Assembly (NCBI GenBank): GCA_937967705.1
Contig: CALCJG010000357.1
Coordinates: 1-17,670 of the forward strand
Direction: 5' to 3'
DNA from: an uncultured Spirochaetia bacterium
Lineage (GTDB): Bacteria > Spirochaetota > UBA4802 > JAGODF01
DNA length: 17,670 bases
Numbering within the stretch: position 1 is the first letter of the stretch; the number at the start of each line of letters is the position of its first letter. Made by a program: the position numbers and the translations under genes. Under the pieces are notes generated by a model, which worked only from the letters and a program-made list of their open reading frames with translations, did not search any database and was not told the origin of the DNA. Shown here in pieces: positions 7,477 to 14,070 of this stretch.

Positions 7477-7552
7477 CCAGGCTTTCTGGTGTATCAAAAT
7501 CAATAATTTATTGACATAATAATAGGCGCCATCATTAATAACCAGATTCTGG
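7477..7552 (+). promoter_or_regulatory. Promoter with flanking CCAG/CTGG dyads upstream of the barrel-lipoprotein pair
   Basis: A perfect TTGACA (7511-7516), a 17-base spacer and ATTAAT (7534-7539, four of six matches) form a plausible promoter. Transcription would start around 7546, with a leader of about 87 bases. A dyad CCAGA-T-TCTGG (7542-7552) overlaps the expected start point, and a related CCAG-5-CTGG lies upstream at 7477-7489. The centres are about 64 bases apart. These could be repressor sites, but the dyads are short. The rest of the 190-base gap shows no clear terminator for truA and no riboswitch fold I recognise. Confidence 0.5.
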
Positions 7553-7632
7553 GCAGGTGTCTGGATGATCTTGTGTGTCTCTTGCCACGGTGTTTCATTG
7601 CAGTGGTCAAAACAAAAAAATCCATATAGTTG

Positions 7633-8202
7633 ATGAAAAAGATAATTTGGTTAATACTGCTGATTATCAGCAGCCTGGCTACCCTTGAAGCGGCTCCTAG
7701 GCGAGGGAGGGATCCTTTTGAAAAACCTCAGATAGGTCTCTGGTTCGGTCCCGTCACGCCGGTCTATACGACTGCTGAAAACCTGGAAACTTATTTCGGG
7801 GGAGGACTTTTTGTAAGAACCAACTCTTTTGTTAAGAATGTAAAAATTGGCCTGGACGGTTCATATCAGCAGTATCGCTCACGCGGTATCAATGAGATGA
7901 ACCTTAGGCCCGTTTATGGCAACCTTCTCTGGCGGCTACCGATTCACTTTCCCCTGGCCTTTCAGCTGAAAGCGGGCGCGGGAGCGGCCCGGGTAGAGAT
8001 CAAACCGGATCGTTATCATCAATGGGACCCTGTTTTCATGACGGGGGTGGAAACTTCCTTTCCTGCCGGGAAGATTGTTAACATCGGTCTTCGTATCGAT
8101 TATCTTCTGATTTATGAGAAGTATATCCCCGGTGCCAGGAGAAACGGACATGTGGTTAATGCGGGGTTGACCCTCTTCTTCAACCTGGGGGGGAGACGAT
8201 GA
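7633..8202 (+). CDS. Predicted outer-membrane beta-barrel protein, family unknown
   Basis: This is a 189-residue exported protein. From ATG 7633 it begins MKKIIWLILLIISSLATLEA, a clear signal peptide with likely cleavage after A20 or A21. An in-frame TTG at 7630 is adjacent and adds nothing. The mature part consists of alternating short strands rich in Gly, Tyr, Phe and Arg (IGLWFGPVTPVYTT, FGGGLFVRTNSF, VKIGLDGSYQQY, LKAGAGAARVEI, VNIGLRIDYLLIYE, VVNAGLTLFFNLG). That is the pattern of small outer-membrane barrels of about eight strands, and the terminal strand ends with an aromatic-rich segment. I do not assign it to a named family. The stop overlaps the ATG of the downstream lipoprotein (ATGA, 8199-8202), so the two are probably translated together. 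Confidence 0.8.
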   Translation: MKKIIWLILLIISSLATLEAAPRRGRDPFEKPQIGLWFGPVTPVYTTAENLETYFGGGLFVRTNSFVKNVKIGLDGSYQQYRSRGINEMNLRPVYGNLLWRLPIHFPLAFQLKAGAGAARVEIKPDRYHQWDPVFMTGVETSFPAGKIVNIGLRIDYLLIYEKYIPGARRNGHVVNAGLTLFFNLGGRR

Positions 8203-9563
8203 GATTGTTGTGGAAATTGATGATGAGCCTGATTCCTGTCATGCTGTTAGGCGTGATGGCGGGTTGCGGAGACAGGGCTCTCTTTGACGAATTGGCGACC
8301 AACCGGTTAAAGGTGGTCATCAAGGGAACTTATGAATCCAATAATCCCAAGGCCTGGACCGGTACATTCCCTTATGATCCCTATGGTACGGATTCGACGT
8401 TTAATGAGATAAATCCAAATCCGACCAATCCGACTACCTTTATGATGGATATCGCTTCCATGGATTTGGTTGGAGGGGACTCCGATCCCTTCGCTATTGA
8501 TCGGGAGACGTATACATTCACATTATCAGATAGTGAACCCTTTTTCAATGGAACAGGAGTGGTTTTTCAAAATGATGATCCGTTTCCCTATTATACCTAT
8601 AATTATGTGAACGTCTTTATCCGTAAGCTGATTTTTGATAATGCTAAAACCTATCTTTACAGCAGCGGTTCCTGGGTGGATCAGGGGGCTCCTGCCGTTG
8701 TTTTTGAGGAGCGGGATGTTTACGGCTTCGATTTTAATCAGGTTCTGGTCAATTCCTACTGGGACAGCCTGCGTACGGATTATGAGTATGTGAATCGCGT
8801 GTTCCCACTTGCCGTGCCCATCTATGGCGGGCTCTTCTTTAATAATGAAAAGGAAGCTACGGTTCTGGAGATCCGGCTGGTGATAAAGAACTTCGTGAAA
8901 TATTTTGAATACAGCGGAATCAACGATGATGGAGTAAGGCAGCTCTATCATTACTGGGGTCCTTCCGATTGGCTGCGCAAGGTGAAGGCGGATGAGGATG
9001 CCGTCGGTAGAAACCTCCATGCTGTGGCAAGGGTCTATGTGCCCGGGGAAACTGTGACGCTGACGGGTACTGCCGGTGGAACCAATCGGTATGTTATCGC
9101 GATTGAGGGAAGTGATGTGAGCCCCTATAATGTTGCAAACAGAGACAGGCCTACCTCTACCTATGATCCGCCCAAGCCGCCGGTTGTCAATAACTCCAAT
9201 GACATTGAAGCGCTACTGGACTATTATCTGAAATTTGAAAAGTATAAGGAAACCTACAATCCGTTCGTGGATCAAGTGGATTCGGGTGCTTATGCCGCCC
9301 AGTGGGATGCGTATGAGGCGAAGGTCGGTGGGTATCTAATTCCGCCGCTGGCAACTTTTACAGGATCCGGTTCAACTTTTACAATAACAGAAGTTCCTGT
9401 GGGAAAGACTTATTATCTGTTTCAAGCTGATGGTACTGGCCTATCGGCTGGAGCTTTGCCGGGTGATTCTTCCGGGGCAATTTACTATAACAGTACTCCC
9501 CTGAACCCCGGAGGTACTTATATTGACCCCAGCAAGGCAGGGCAAGTTATTACTATTCCTTGA
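8199..9563 (+). CDS. Predicted lipoprotein of unknown function
   Basis: This is a 454-residue protein I do not recognise. The N-terminus has two basic residues, a hydrophobic stretch (about 7-20) and a relaxed lipobox VMAGC with the candidate lipidated cysteine at C23, as is common in spirochaete lipoproteins. The mature protein is rich in Tyr, Asn, Asp, Pro and Gly. It has a short Asn/Pro repeat (NPNPTNPT, about 67-74) and strand-like segments (RLKVVIKGTY, YTFTLSD, ATVLEIRLVIKNFVKYF, ETVTLTGTAG, FTITEVPVGKTYYLF). This suggests beta-sandwich or carbohydrate-binding-like surface domains, though that is inference. Starting inside the ATGA overlap with the barrel gene, it may be the surface partner of that protein. 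lysC begins only 15 bases after its stop, but the functions look unrelated. Confidence 0.82.
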   Translation: MRLLWKLMMSLIPVMLLGVMAGCGDRALFDELATNRLKVVIKGTYESNNPKAWTGTFPYDPYGTDSTFNEINPNPTNPTTFMMDIASMDLVGGDSDPFAIDRETYTFTLSDSEPFFNGTGVVFQNDDPFPYYTYNYVNVFIRKLIFDNAKTYLYSSGSWVDQGAPAVVFEERDVYGFDFNQVLVNSYWDSLRTDYEYVNRVFPLAVPIYGGLFFNNEKEATVLEIRLVIKNFVKYFEYSGINDDGVRQLYHYWGPSDWLRKVKADEDAVGRNLHAVARVYVPGETVTLTGTAGGTNRYVIAIEGSDVSPYNVANRDRPTSTYDPPKPPVVNNSNDIEALLDYYLKFEKYKETYNPFVDQVDSGAYAAQWDAYEAKVGGYLIPPLATFTGSGSTFTITEVPVGKTYYLFQADGTGLSAGALPGDSSGAIYYNSTPLNPGGTYIDPSKAGQVITIP

Positions 9564-9578
9564 TAGAGGTTTATATTC

Positions 9579-10793
9579 ATGAAGATCATGGTGCAGAAGT
9601 ATGGGGGATCCTCCGTAGCAAACGCTGAGCGGATCAGGGCTGTGGCGGATCGAATAAAAAAGTATGTGCAGGACGGTTATGCCGTCGTCGTGGTGGTGTC
9701 GGCAATGGGTAAAACAACGGACTCCCTGGTTGCTCTTGCCGCCGAAATCACGGCTAATCCCAGTAAACGGGAGATGGATATGCTTCTGTCAACAGGCGAG
9801 CAGGTGACCATATCCCTGCTGGCAATGGCTCTTCATGAGATTGGCATCGATGCGATTTCCTATACCGGCACACAGGTCAGGGTTATGACTGATGGTAATT
9901 TTACCAATGCGAAGATTGAAAGCATCGCCACAGATAAAATTATAACTTCTCTGGAGCAGAATAAGGTGGTCATAGTGGCCGGTTTCCAGGGAATCGACGA
10001 GGAGGGGAATATAACTACCCTCGGAAGGGGGGGTTCTGATACCTCAGCAGTGGCTTTGGCGGCAGTCCTGAAGACCAGGGATTGTGAAATTTATACCGAT
10101 GTCGATGGAGTATACACAGCGGATCCGCGGATCATATCGCATCCTAAAAAACTGAGTGAAATAAGCTATGAGGAGATGCTGGAACTGGCACGGTTGGGGG
10201 CAAAAGTACTGCATTCCCGATCTGTTGAGTTTGCGAAAAAGTATAATATCAGACTGATCGTGAGATCCAGTTTTAACTATGAAGAGGGCACTGTGGTCAA
10301 GCCCATGGAGGAGATGATGGAAAAATTTGTTATCAGCGGTGTGACGACTAAAAATAATGAAGCGAAAATAACCATTCGTAATCTTCCCGACAAACCGGGC
10401 ATTGCTGCAAAGCTTTTTGGCAAGCTTGGGGCGAGCAAGGTGTATGTCAATATGATTGTTCAGTCGACGGGGCACGATAACCTTGCATCCATATCCTTTA
10501 CCGTTCTGAAGAGCGATCTGGTAAAAGCCATGGAGATCTGCAATTCCATGAAGGGTGAACTGGGAGCATCGTCCGTAGATTCCAAGGAAGACATATCCAT
10601 CGTCTCCGCCGTGGGTGTAGGGATGCTTTCCTCCTATGGAGTGGCAGGTAGGATTTTCAGTGTGCTATCAGGGGAAGGAATTAATATTGAAATGATTTCC
10701 ACCTCCGAGATCGGGGTTTCCTGTGTTATCGATGAGAAGTATGCGGAGCTGGCAGCAAAGGTCATTCATAAGGAATTCGTGGAATCACTCTGA
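9579..10793 (+). CDS. lysC: Aspartate kinase (monofunctional, with tandem ACT domains)
   Basis: The enzyme phosphorylates aspartate with ATP, the first step towards lysine, diaminopimelate, threonine and methionine. The 404-residue product is normal for the monofunctional class. The amino-acid kinase domain (about 1-245) has VQKYGGSSVA at 5-14, LLSTGEQV with E74, TLGRGGSDTSAVALAA starting at 147, and DVDGVYTADPR at 174-184. Two ACT regulatory domains follow (about 268-335 and 345-404), seen in the segments NLPDKPGIAAKLFGKLG and VGMLSSYGVAGRIFSVLSGEGINIEMIST. They imply allosteric feedback by lysine and/or threonine. Which one cannot be told from sequence. ATG 9579 has AGAGG at 9565-9569. Its stop shares one base with the start of ddl, so the two are coupled. 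Both enzymes feed peptidoglycan precursors. Confidence 0.97.
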   Translation: MKIMVQKYGGSSVANAERIRAVADRIKKYVQDGYAVVVVVSAMGKTTDSLVALAAEITANPSKREMDMLLSTGEQVTISLLAMALHEIGIDAISYTGTQVRVMTDGNFTNAKIESIATDKIITSLEQNKVVIVAGFQGIDEEGNITTLGRGGSDTSAVALAAVLKTRDCEIYTDVDGVYTADPRIISHPKKLSEISYEEMLELARLGAKVLHSRSVEFAKKYNIRLIVRSSFNYEEGTVVKPMEEMMEKFVISGVTTKNNEAKITIRNLPDKPGIAAKLFGKLGASKVYVNMIVQSTGHDNLASISFTVLKSDLVKAMEICNSMKGELGASSVDSKEDISIVSAVGVGMLSSYGVAGRIFSVLSGEGINIEMISTSEIGVSCVIDEKYAELAAKVIHKEFVESL

Positions 10794-11902
10794 TGAGCGG
10801 GAAACCGAGAATAGCTGTCCTCTATGGAGGGAGATCCGGCGAGCATGATGTATCTCTCTGCTCTGCGGCTTCCGTTTACCTGGCAATCGACACCGATCGT
10901 TATGAAGTGGGGGTTGTGGGAATCGACAGAGACGGCCGCTGGTATTATCAGGAGAAGCCGGAGGTGGTTGAGCAGAAGGATTTCGGCCGGATTCTTTCCA
11001 TAAAGAAACGGGGACACTGGCTCGTTAACCACTATGAGGACAAGAATAAGCTTGTCCTCTTCGATATAGAAAACAATCGAAAAGAGCTTTTCGACATTGT
11101 CTTCCCGGTACTCCATGGAACCTTCTGTGAAGATGGTACTTTGCAGGGGCTACTGGAGCTGGCGATGGTTCCCTATGTGGGGGCTGATGTGATCGGTTCA
11201 GCCGTGGGTATGGATAAAGATGTGGCGAAGAGGCTGCTGCGGGAGGGCGGGGTGCCGGTGGTCCCGGGGGAGACTGTTTTCAGATCTCAGTGGAAGGATA
11301 ACCCCGCTCAGATTGTCGAAAACCTGGGAAAGTCCCTGCAGTACCCCCTGTTTTTAAAACCGGCTAATGCGGGATCCAGTGTGGGGATTAGAAAGGTAAA
11401 ATCGGAAGCTCAGATACAGGATGCTCTCGAGTTCTGCTTTGAGTATGATGTAAAAATTCTGGCGGAAAAGGCTGTCGATTGCCGGGAGATTGAATGCGCT
11501 GTCATGGGGAATCAGGATCCCAAGGCTTCGATCCCCGGGGAAGTCATACCGCGCCATGAGTTCTATTCCTATGAGGCGAAATATATTGACCCTGAGGGAG
11601 CTGATCTGAAGATTCCAGCCCTCTTGGATGAGGATCTGACGGATGAGATCCGGCAGACAGCCGTAAAGGCCTATCGTCTGCTCTGCTGCAGCGGTATGGC
11701 CCGGGTGGATTTCTTTCTGGAAAAGGGGAGCCGAAAGTATTACCTCAATGAGATCAATACACTTCCGGGATTTACCAGTATCAGCATGTATCCCAAGCTC
11801 TGGGAGCATACCGGGATTTCTTACAAGGAACTGATAAACCGGCTTATTGAGCTGGCCCTGCAGAGACACCGGGACAAGACCTCCCTGAAAACCAGTATAT
11901 GA
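10793..11902 (+). CDS. ddl: D-alanine--D-alanine ligase
   Basis: Ddl makes the D-Ala-D-Ala dipeptide of the peptidoglycan stem in an ATP-grasp reaction. The 369-residue product has the N-terminal motif YGGRSGEHDVSLCSA (E17 binds the first D-Ala), FPVLHGTFCEDGTLQGLLE (104-122), LKPANAGSSVGI (K189, S195-S196), and the metal and phosphate site RVDFFLE plus LNEINTLPGFTSISMYPKLW (318-337). The omega-loop has the tyrosine type (HEFYSYEAKYID, 255-266), which in characterised ligases goes with D-Ala as second substrate rather than D-lactate, so no vancomycin-resistance function is implied. ATG 10793 overlaps the lysC stop by one base. I see no terminator after it before the HAD gene. Confidence 0.97.
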   Translation: MSGKPRIAVLYGGRSGEHDVSLCSAASVYLAIDTDRYEVGVVGIDRDGRWYYQEKPEVVEQKDFGRILSIKKRGHWLVNHYEDKNKLVLFDIENNRKELFDIVFPVLHGTFCEDGTLQGLLELAMVPYVGADVIGSAVGMDKDVAKRLLREGGVPVVPGETVFRSQWKDNPAQIVENLGKSLQYPLFLKPANAGSSVGIRKVKSEAQIQDALEFCFEYDVKILAEKAVDCREIECAVMGNQDPKASIPGEVIPRHEFYSYEAKYIDPEGADLKIPALLDEDLTDEIRQTAVKAYRLLCCSGMARVDFFLEKGSRKYYLNEINTLPGFTSISMYPKLWEHTGISYKELINRLIELALQRHRDKTSLKTSI

Positions 11903-11931
11903 AGTAAATTCTTTAGGACGAGATTAATTGA

Positions 11932-11959
11932 TTGCAATTTCATCCCGGTAATCTATATT
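11932..11959 (+). promoter_or_regulatory. Candidate promoter before the HAD-pssA-moaC group
   Basis: TTGCAA (11932-11937, four of six matches) and TATATT (11954-11959, five of six) are separated by 16 bases in the 82-base gap after ddl. A start near 11966 would leave about 20 bases before the ATG at 11985. The leader has no clear Shine-Dalgarno. Read-through from ddl remains equally possible. Confidence 0.35.
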
Positions 11960-11984
11960 CTGATGGATCGGCGCCGTTGCCCGT

Positions 11985-12641
11985 ATGAAACGCTATGAAA
12001 CGGTTTTGTTCGATATGGACGGCGTGATCGTGGATTCGATGAATCACCACGCGGAATCCTGGATCAGGGTTTTTCGTGAGTTTTGTGGTCTTGATCTTTC
12101 AAAGGAGGATATTTTCAGGAGGGAAGGGATGTCTGGACTCTCCTCGATTATTGATATCCTTGAGGAGAAACGAGCCCCAGTCCCGGATGACGAGGTTCTT
12201 CTTCGTCTCCGGGAGAAGAAACTGGATTATTTTGAAAAGAGCCATATTGATATCTTTCCTGGTGTAGAGGAGATGCTGCTCTATCTCCACTCCCGAAAGG
12301 TAAAACTTGGTCTGGTCACCGGTTCCCTTCTGAGATCGGTAAGCCATCTTCTTCCCAGATCACTGCTTGAGCTTTTCGGCACGGTCATCACTACGGACGA
12401 TATCACCAATGGAAAGCCGCACCCCGAACCGTATTTAAAGGGGATGGAAGTCCTGGGGTCGGCAAAGGAGGAAACCCTTGCCGTGGAAAACGCTCCCATG
12501 GGGGTGCTCTCGGCAAAAAATGCCGGTGTGGACTGTTTTGCGATTGAGACGACACTCCCTGAAGCCTATTTGAAAAAGGCGGACAGGATATTTAAGGATC
12601 ATCGGGATTTGTTGAGTTTTTTTAAAGAGACCTATGATTAG
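11985..12641 (+). CDS. HAD-superfamily hydrolase (phosphatase or phosphomutase-like)
   Basis: This is a 218-residue soluble HAD-family enzyme of subclass I (helical cap), in the branch with beta-phosphoglucomutase and phosphoglycolate phosphatase. Motif I is LFDMDGVIVDS with nucleophile D10 and acid/base D12; motif II is GLVTGS (T112); motif III is K144 in NGKPHPEPY; motif IV is LAVENAPMGVLSAKNAG, with E168-N169 where many relatives have Glu-Asp. The cap (about 17-88) is helical. The substrate cannot be told from sequence; small phosphorylated metabolites are usual. ATG 11985 is the start that gives the canonical beginning; a second ATG at 11995 is out of frame. pssA starts 26 bases downstream. 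Confidence 0.9.
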   Translation: MKRYETVLFDMDGVIVDSMNHHAESWIRVFREFCGLDLSKEDIFRREGMSGLSSIIDILEEKRAPVPDDEVLLRLREKKLDYFEKSHIDIFPGVEEMLLYLHSRKVKLGLVTGSLLRSVSHLLPRSLLELFGTVITTDDITNGKPHPEPYLKGMEVLGSAKEETLAVENAPMGVLSAKNAGVDCFAIETTLPEAYLKKADRIFKDHRDLLSFFKETYD

Positions 12642-12667
12642 AATTTGAAGACAACGAGTGTGACGAA

Positions 12668-13405
12668 ATGAGAATAAACTTGGCCTGGGTACCTAACAGT
12701 TTGACTTTGGGAAATCTCGTTTTAGGTTTTATATCGGTAATCTTTTCCAGCCAGGGATCGTTCATCAATATGCAGCCGTTCTTTATTGCAGGGTTGCTGA
12801 TACTGGGGGCTGCTCTGTTCGATGGATTTGACGGACAGGTGGCCAGGGCTCTGGGCGTGGCCAGTCCCCTGGGAGCCGAGCTGGATTCCCTGGCAGACTG
12901 TGTGGCTTTCGGGGTGGCTCCAGGATATCTGGCCTACAAGGCCTATCTCTCCGGCATCAATGTAGGGTTTCTTGGTAATTTTGACATGGGGATCTTCATT
13001 GCAGCCATATTTCCGGTCTGTGCGGCATATCGGCTGGCGCGGTTTAATGTGGCGCACGATCCCAATTCCTTCAGCGGGTTGCCTTCGCCCGTGGCGGGTA
13101 TCATCATTGCCCTGGTGCCGGTGTGCTTTACAAATTTCTGTCTGTCCGCCGGCGTGCCCAAAGTCATTTTCGCGATTCTTTTTGTGGTTGTGGCCCTGCT
13201 CATGGTCTCCACGGTTCGTTATTCCAAGCCTCAGGAAAGTTTCTTGAAAAACCTCAATGGGATCAAGCTGATCATCTTCATCCTCGTAATCGTGCTATTG
13301 ATCTTCTTCTTTAAAACGTGGAGCATCTTTATAGTTATTGCCCTCTATATCCTTTCAGGTCTTTTAAGCTTCATCATCCAGTTCATTCAAGACCATAAAT
13401 ACTAA
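12668..13405 (+). CDS. pssA: CDP-diacylglycerol--serine O-phosphatidyltransferase
   Basis: This integral membrane enzyme makes phosphatidylserine, the precursor of phosphatidylethanolamine, from CDP-diacylglycerol and serine. The 245-residue product begins with the family-typical WVPNSLTLGNLVLGF. It contains the complete CDP-alcohol phosphotransferase motif with D52, D55, G56, A59, R60, G69, D73 and D77 in the correct spacing. About six to eight hydrophobic helices follow, including VIFAILFVVVALLMVSTV and LIIFILVIVLLIFFF. The Bacillus-like type II membrane form is indicated, not the peripheral E. coli form. There is no psd decarboxylase nearby. ATG 12668 has only a weak purine tract upstream. 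moaC starts three bases after its stop. Confidence 0.94.
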   Translation: MRINLAWVPNSLTLGNLVLGFISVIFSSQGSFINMQPFFIAGLLILGAALFDGFDGQVARALGVASPLGAELDSLADCVAFGVAPGYLAYKAYLSGINVGFLGNFDMGIFIAAIFPVCAAYRLARFNVAHDPNSFSGLPSPVAGIIIALVPVCFTNFCLSAGVPKVIFAILFVVVALLMVSTVRYSKPQESFLKNLNGIKLIIFILVIVLLIFFFKTWSIFIVIALYILSGLLSFIIQFIQDHKY

Positions 13406-13408
13406 CTG

Positions 13409-13882
13409 ATGGACGACTTTTCCCATTACGACCAGGATGGATCTTCCCGCATGGTGGATATCTCCGCCAAGGGGGTGAGCAGCCGGTATGCCCGGGCCGA
13501 AGGATTTGTCCTGATGGGGGTAACCACCCTGGGGCTCATCCGCGACAAACTGCTCCCCAAGGGGAATGTCTTCGAGGTGGCTAAAATCGCCGGTATTCTG
13601 GCCGCAAAAAAGACCTCCGATCTTATACCCCTCTGTCATCCGCTGCAATTGAATTATGTGGATGTCGTAATAACCCTGGAGGAGGATAAAGGCCGCCTTC
13701 GAATCGAATCGGAGATTCGGCTAGATGGGAAAACCGGCGCCGAAATGGAGGCCCTTACCGCCGTTTCCACGGCCGCTCTAACTGTCTACGATATGTGCAA
13801 GGCCGTGGATAAGGGGATGCGAATTGAAGGTATCACCCTGACGGAGAAAAGGGGAGGAAAATCGGATTTTATCAGCAAATAA
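13409..13882 (+). CDS. moaC: Cyclic pyranopterin monophosphate synthase MoaC
   Basis: MoaC completes the first step of molybdenum cofactor synthesis, converting the MoaA product (3',8-cyclo-7,8-dihydro-GTP) to cyclic pyranopterin monophosphate. The 157-residue product matches the family throughout: FSHYDQDGSSRMVDIS, KIAGILAAKKTSDLIPLCHP, GKTGAEMEALTAVSTAALTVYDMCKA and the C-terminal KRGGKSDF. The active-site residues fall at the E. coli numbers: H77, E112 and E114, D128 and K131. No moaA, moaB, moeA or other cofactor gene lies in the window. ATG 13409 has no Shine-Dalgarno and follows the pssA stop by three bases, so coupling with pssA is likely. Confidence 0.96.
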   Translation: MDDFSHYDQDGSSRMVDISAKGVSSRYARAEGFVLMGVTTLGLIRDKLLPKGNVFEVAKIAGILAAKKTSDLIPLCHPLQLNYVDVVITLEEDKGRLRIESEIRLDGKTGAEMEALTAVSTAALTVYDMCKAVDKGMRIEGITLTEKRGGKSDFISK

Positions 13883-13900
13883 CCCCTTTTCCCCTCCATC

Positions 13901-13920
13901 GGGCTGTAAGCCCCAGCCTT
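13901..13920 (+). terminator. Possible weak terminator or hairpin after moaC
   Basis: Two alternative short hairpins can form here: GGGC with GCCC around a five-base loop (13901-13913), or GGCTG with CAGCC around seven bases (13902-13918), the latter followed by TTTAAAT. The stems are only four to five pairs and the T-run is short, so the terminator call is weak. The remainder of the 188 bases before ATG 14071 is pyrimidine-rich and shows nothing else except the GCCGATAT element. Confidence 0.25.
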
Positions 13921-14027
13921 TAAATATCTTCCCGTGGTCTTGAACTCTTAGCGATTCTCCTTTCCCTCTCCTGGAAATTTCCTCTAACAGTAAACCGTCG
14001 CTTTTTTGTGGTATCCTGGGTGAAACT

Positions 14028-14035
14028 GCCGATAT
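14028..14035 (+). promoter_or_regulatory. Flagellar-sigma (FliA)-like -10 element before the chemotaxis receptor
   Basis: GCCGATAT matches seven of the eight bases of the sigma-28 -10 consensus GCCGATAA. It lies 35 bases before ATG 14071, a sensible place for a chemotaxis gene promoter. However, the expected TAAA about 15 bases upstream is missing (TGGT is there; the nearest TAAA is at 13991-13994, 33 bases away). The call is therefore tentative. If real, it would exclude the GTG start at 14008. Confidence 0.25.
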
Positions 14036-14070
14036 TGTTATTGATGCATCAATTTTATCGGGATGATGAT

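Noticed and set aside
7546..7632. Riboswitch in the leader of the barrel gene
   Set aside because: I looked for conserved cyclic-di-GMP and other common riboswitch cores and saw no matching motif or stable long hairpin.
8526..9020. 164-residue minus-strand open frame within the lipoprotein gene
   Set aside because: It has no ribosome binding site, signal or recognisable motif; the opposite frame continues through a coherent exported protein coupled to its neighbour.
11354..11869. 171-residue minus-strand open frame inside ddl
   Set aside because: The plus strand encodes all ATP-grasp motifs of Ddl across this stretch; the antisense frame is a by-product.
10793..11902. D-Ala-D-lactate (vancomycin-resistance type) ligase
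   Set aside because: The omega-loop has the tyrosine-type FYSYEAKY sequence of ordinary D-Ala-D-Ala ligases, and no vanH or vanX-like gene is nearby.
14008..14070. GTG start and N-terminal extension of the chemotaxis receptor
   Set aside because: No ribosome binding site precedes GTG 14008; ATG 14071 gives a regular beginning with basic residues before the first helix.
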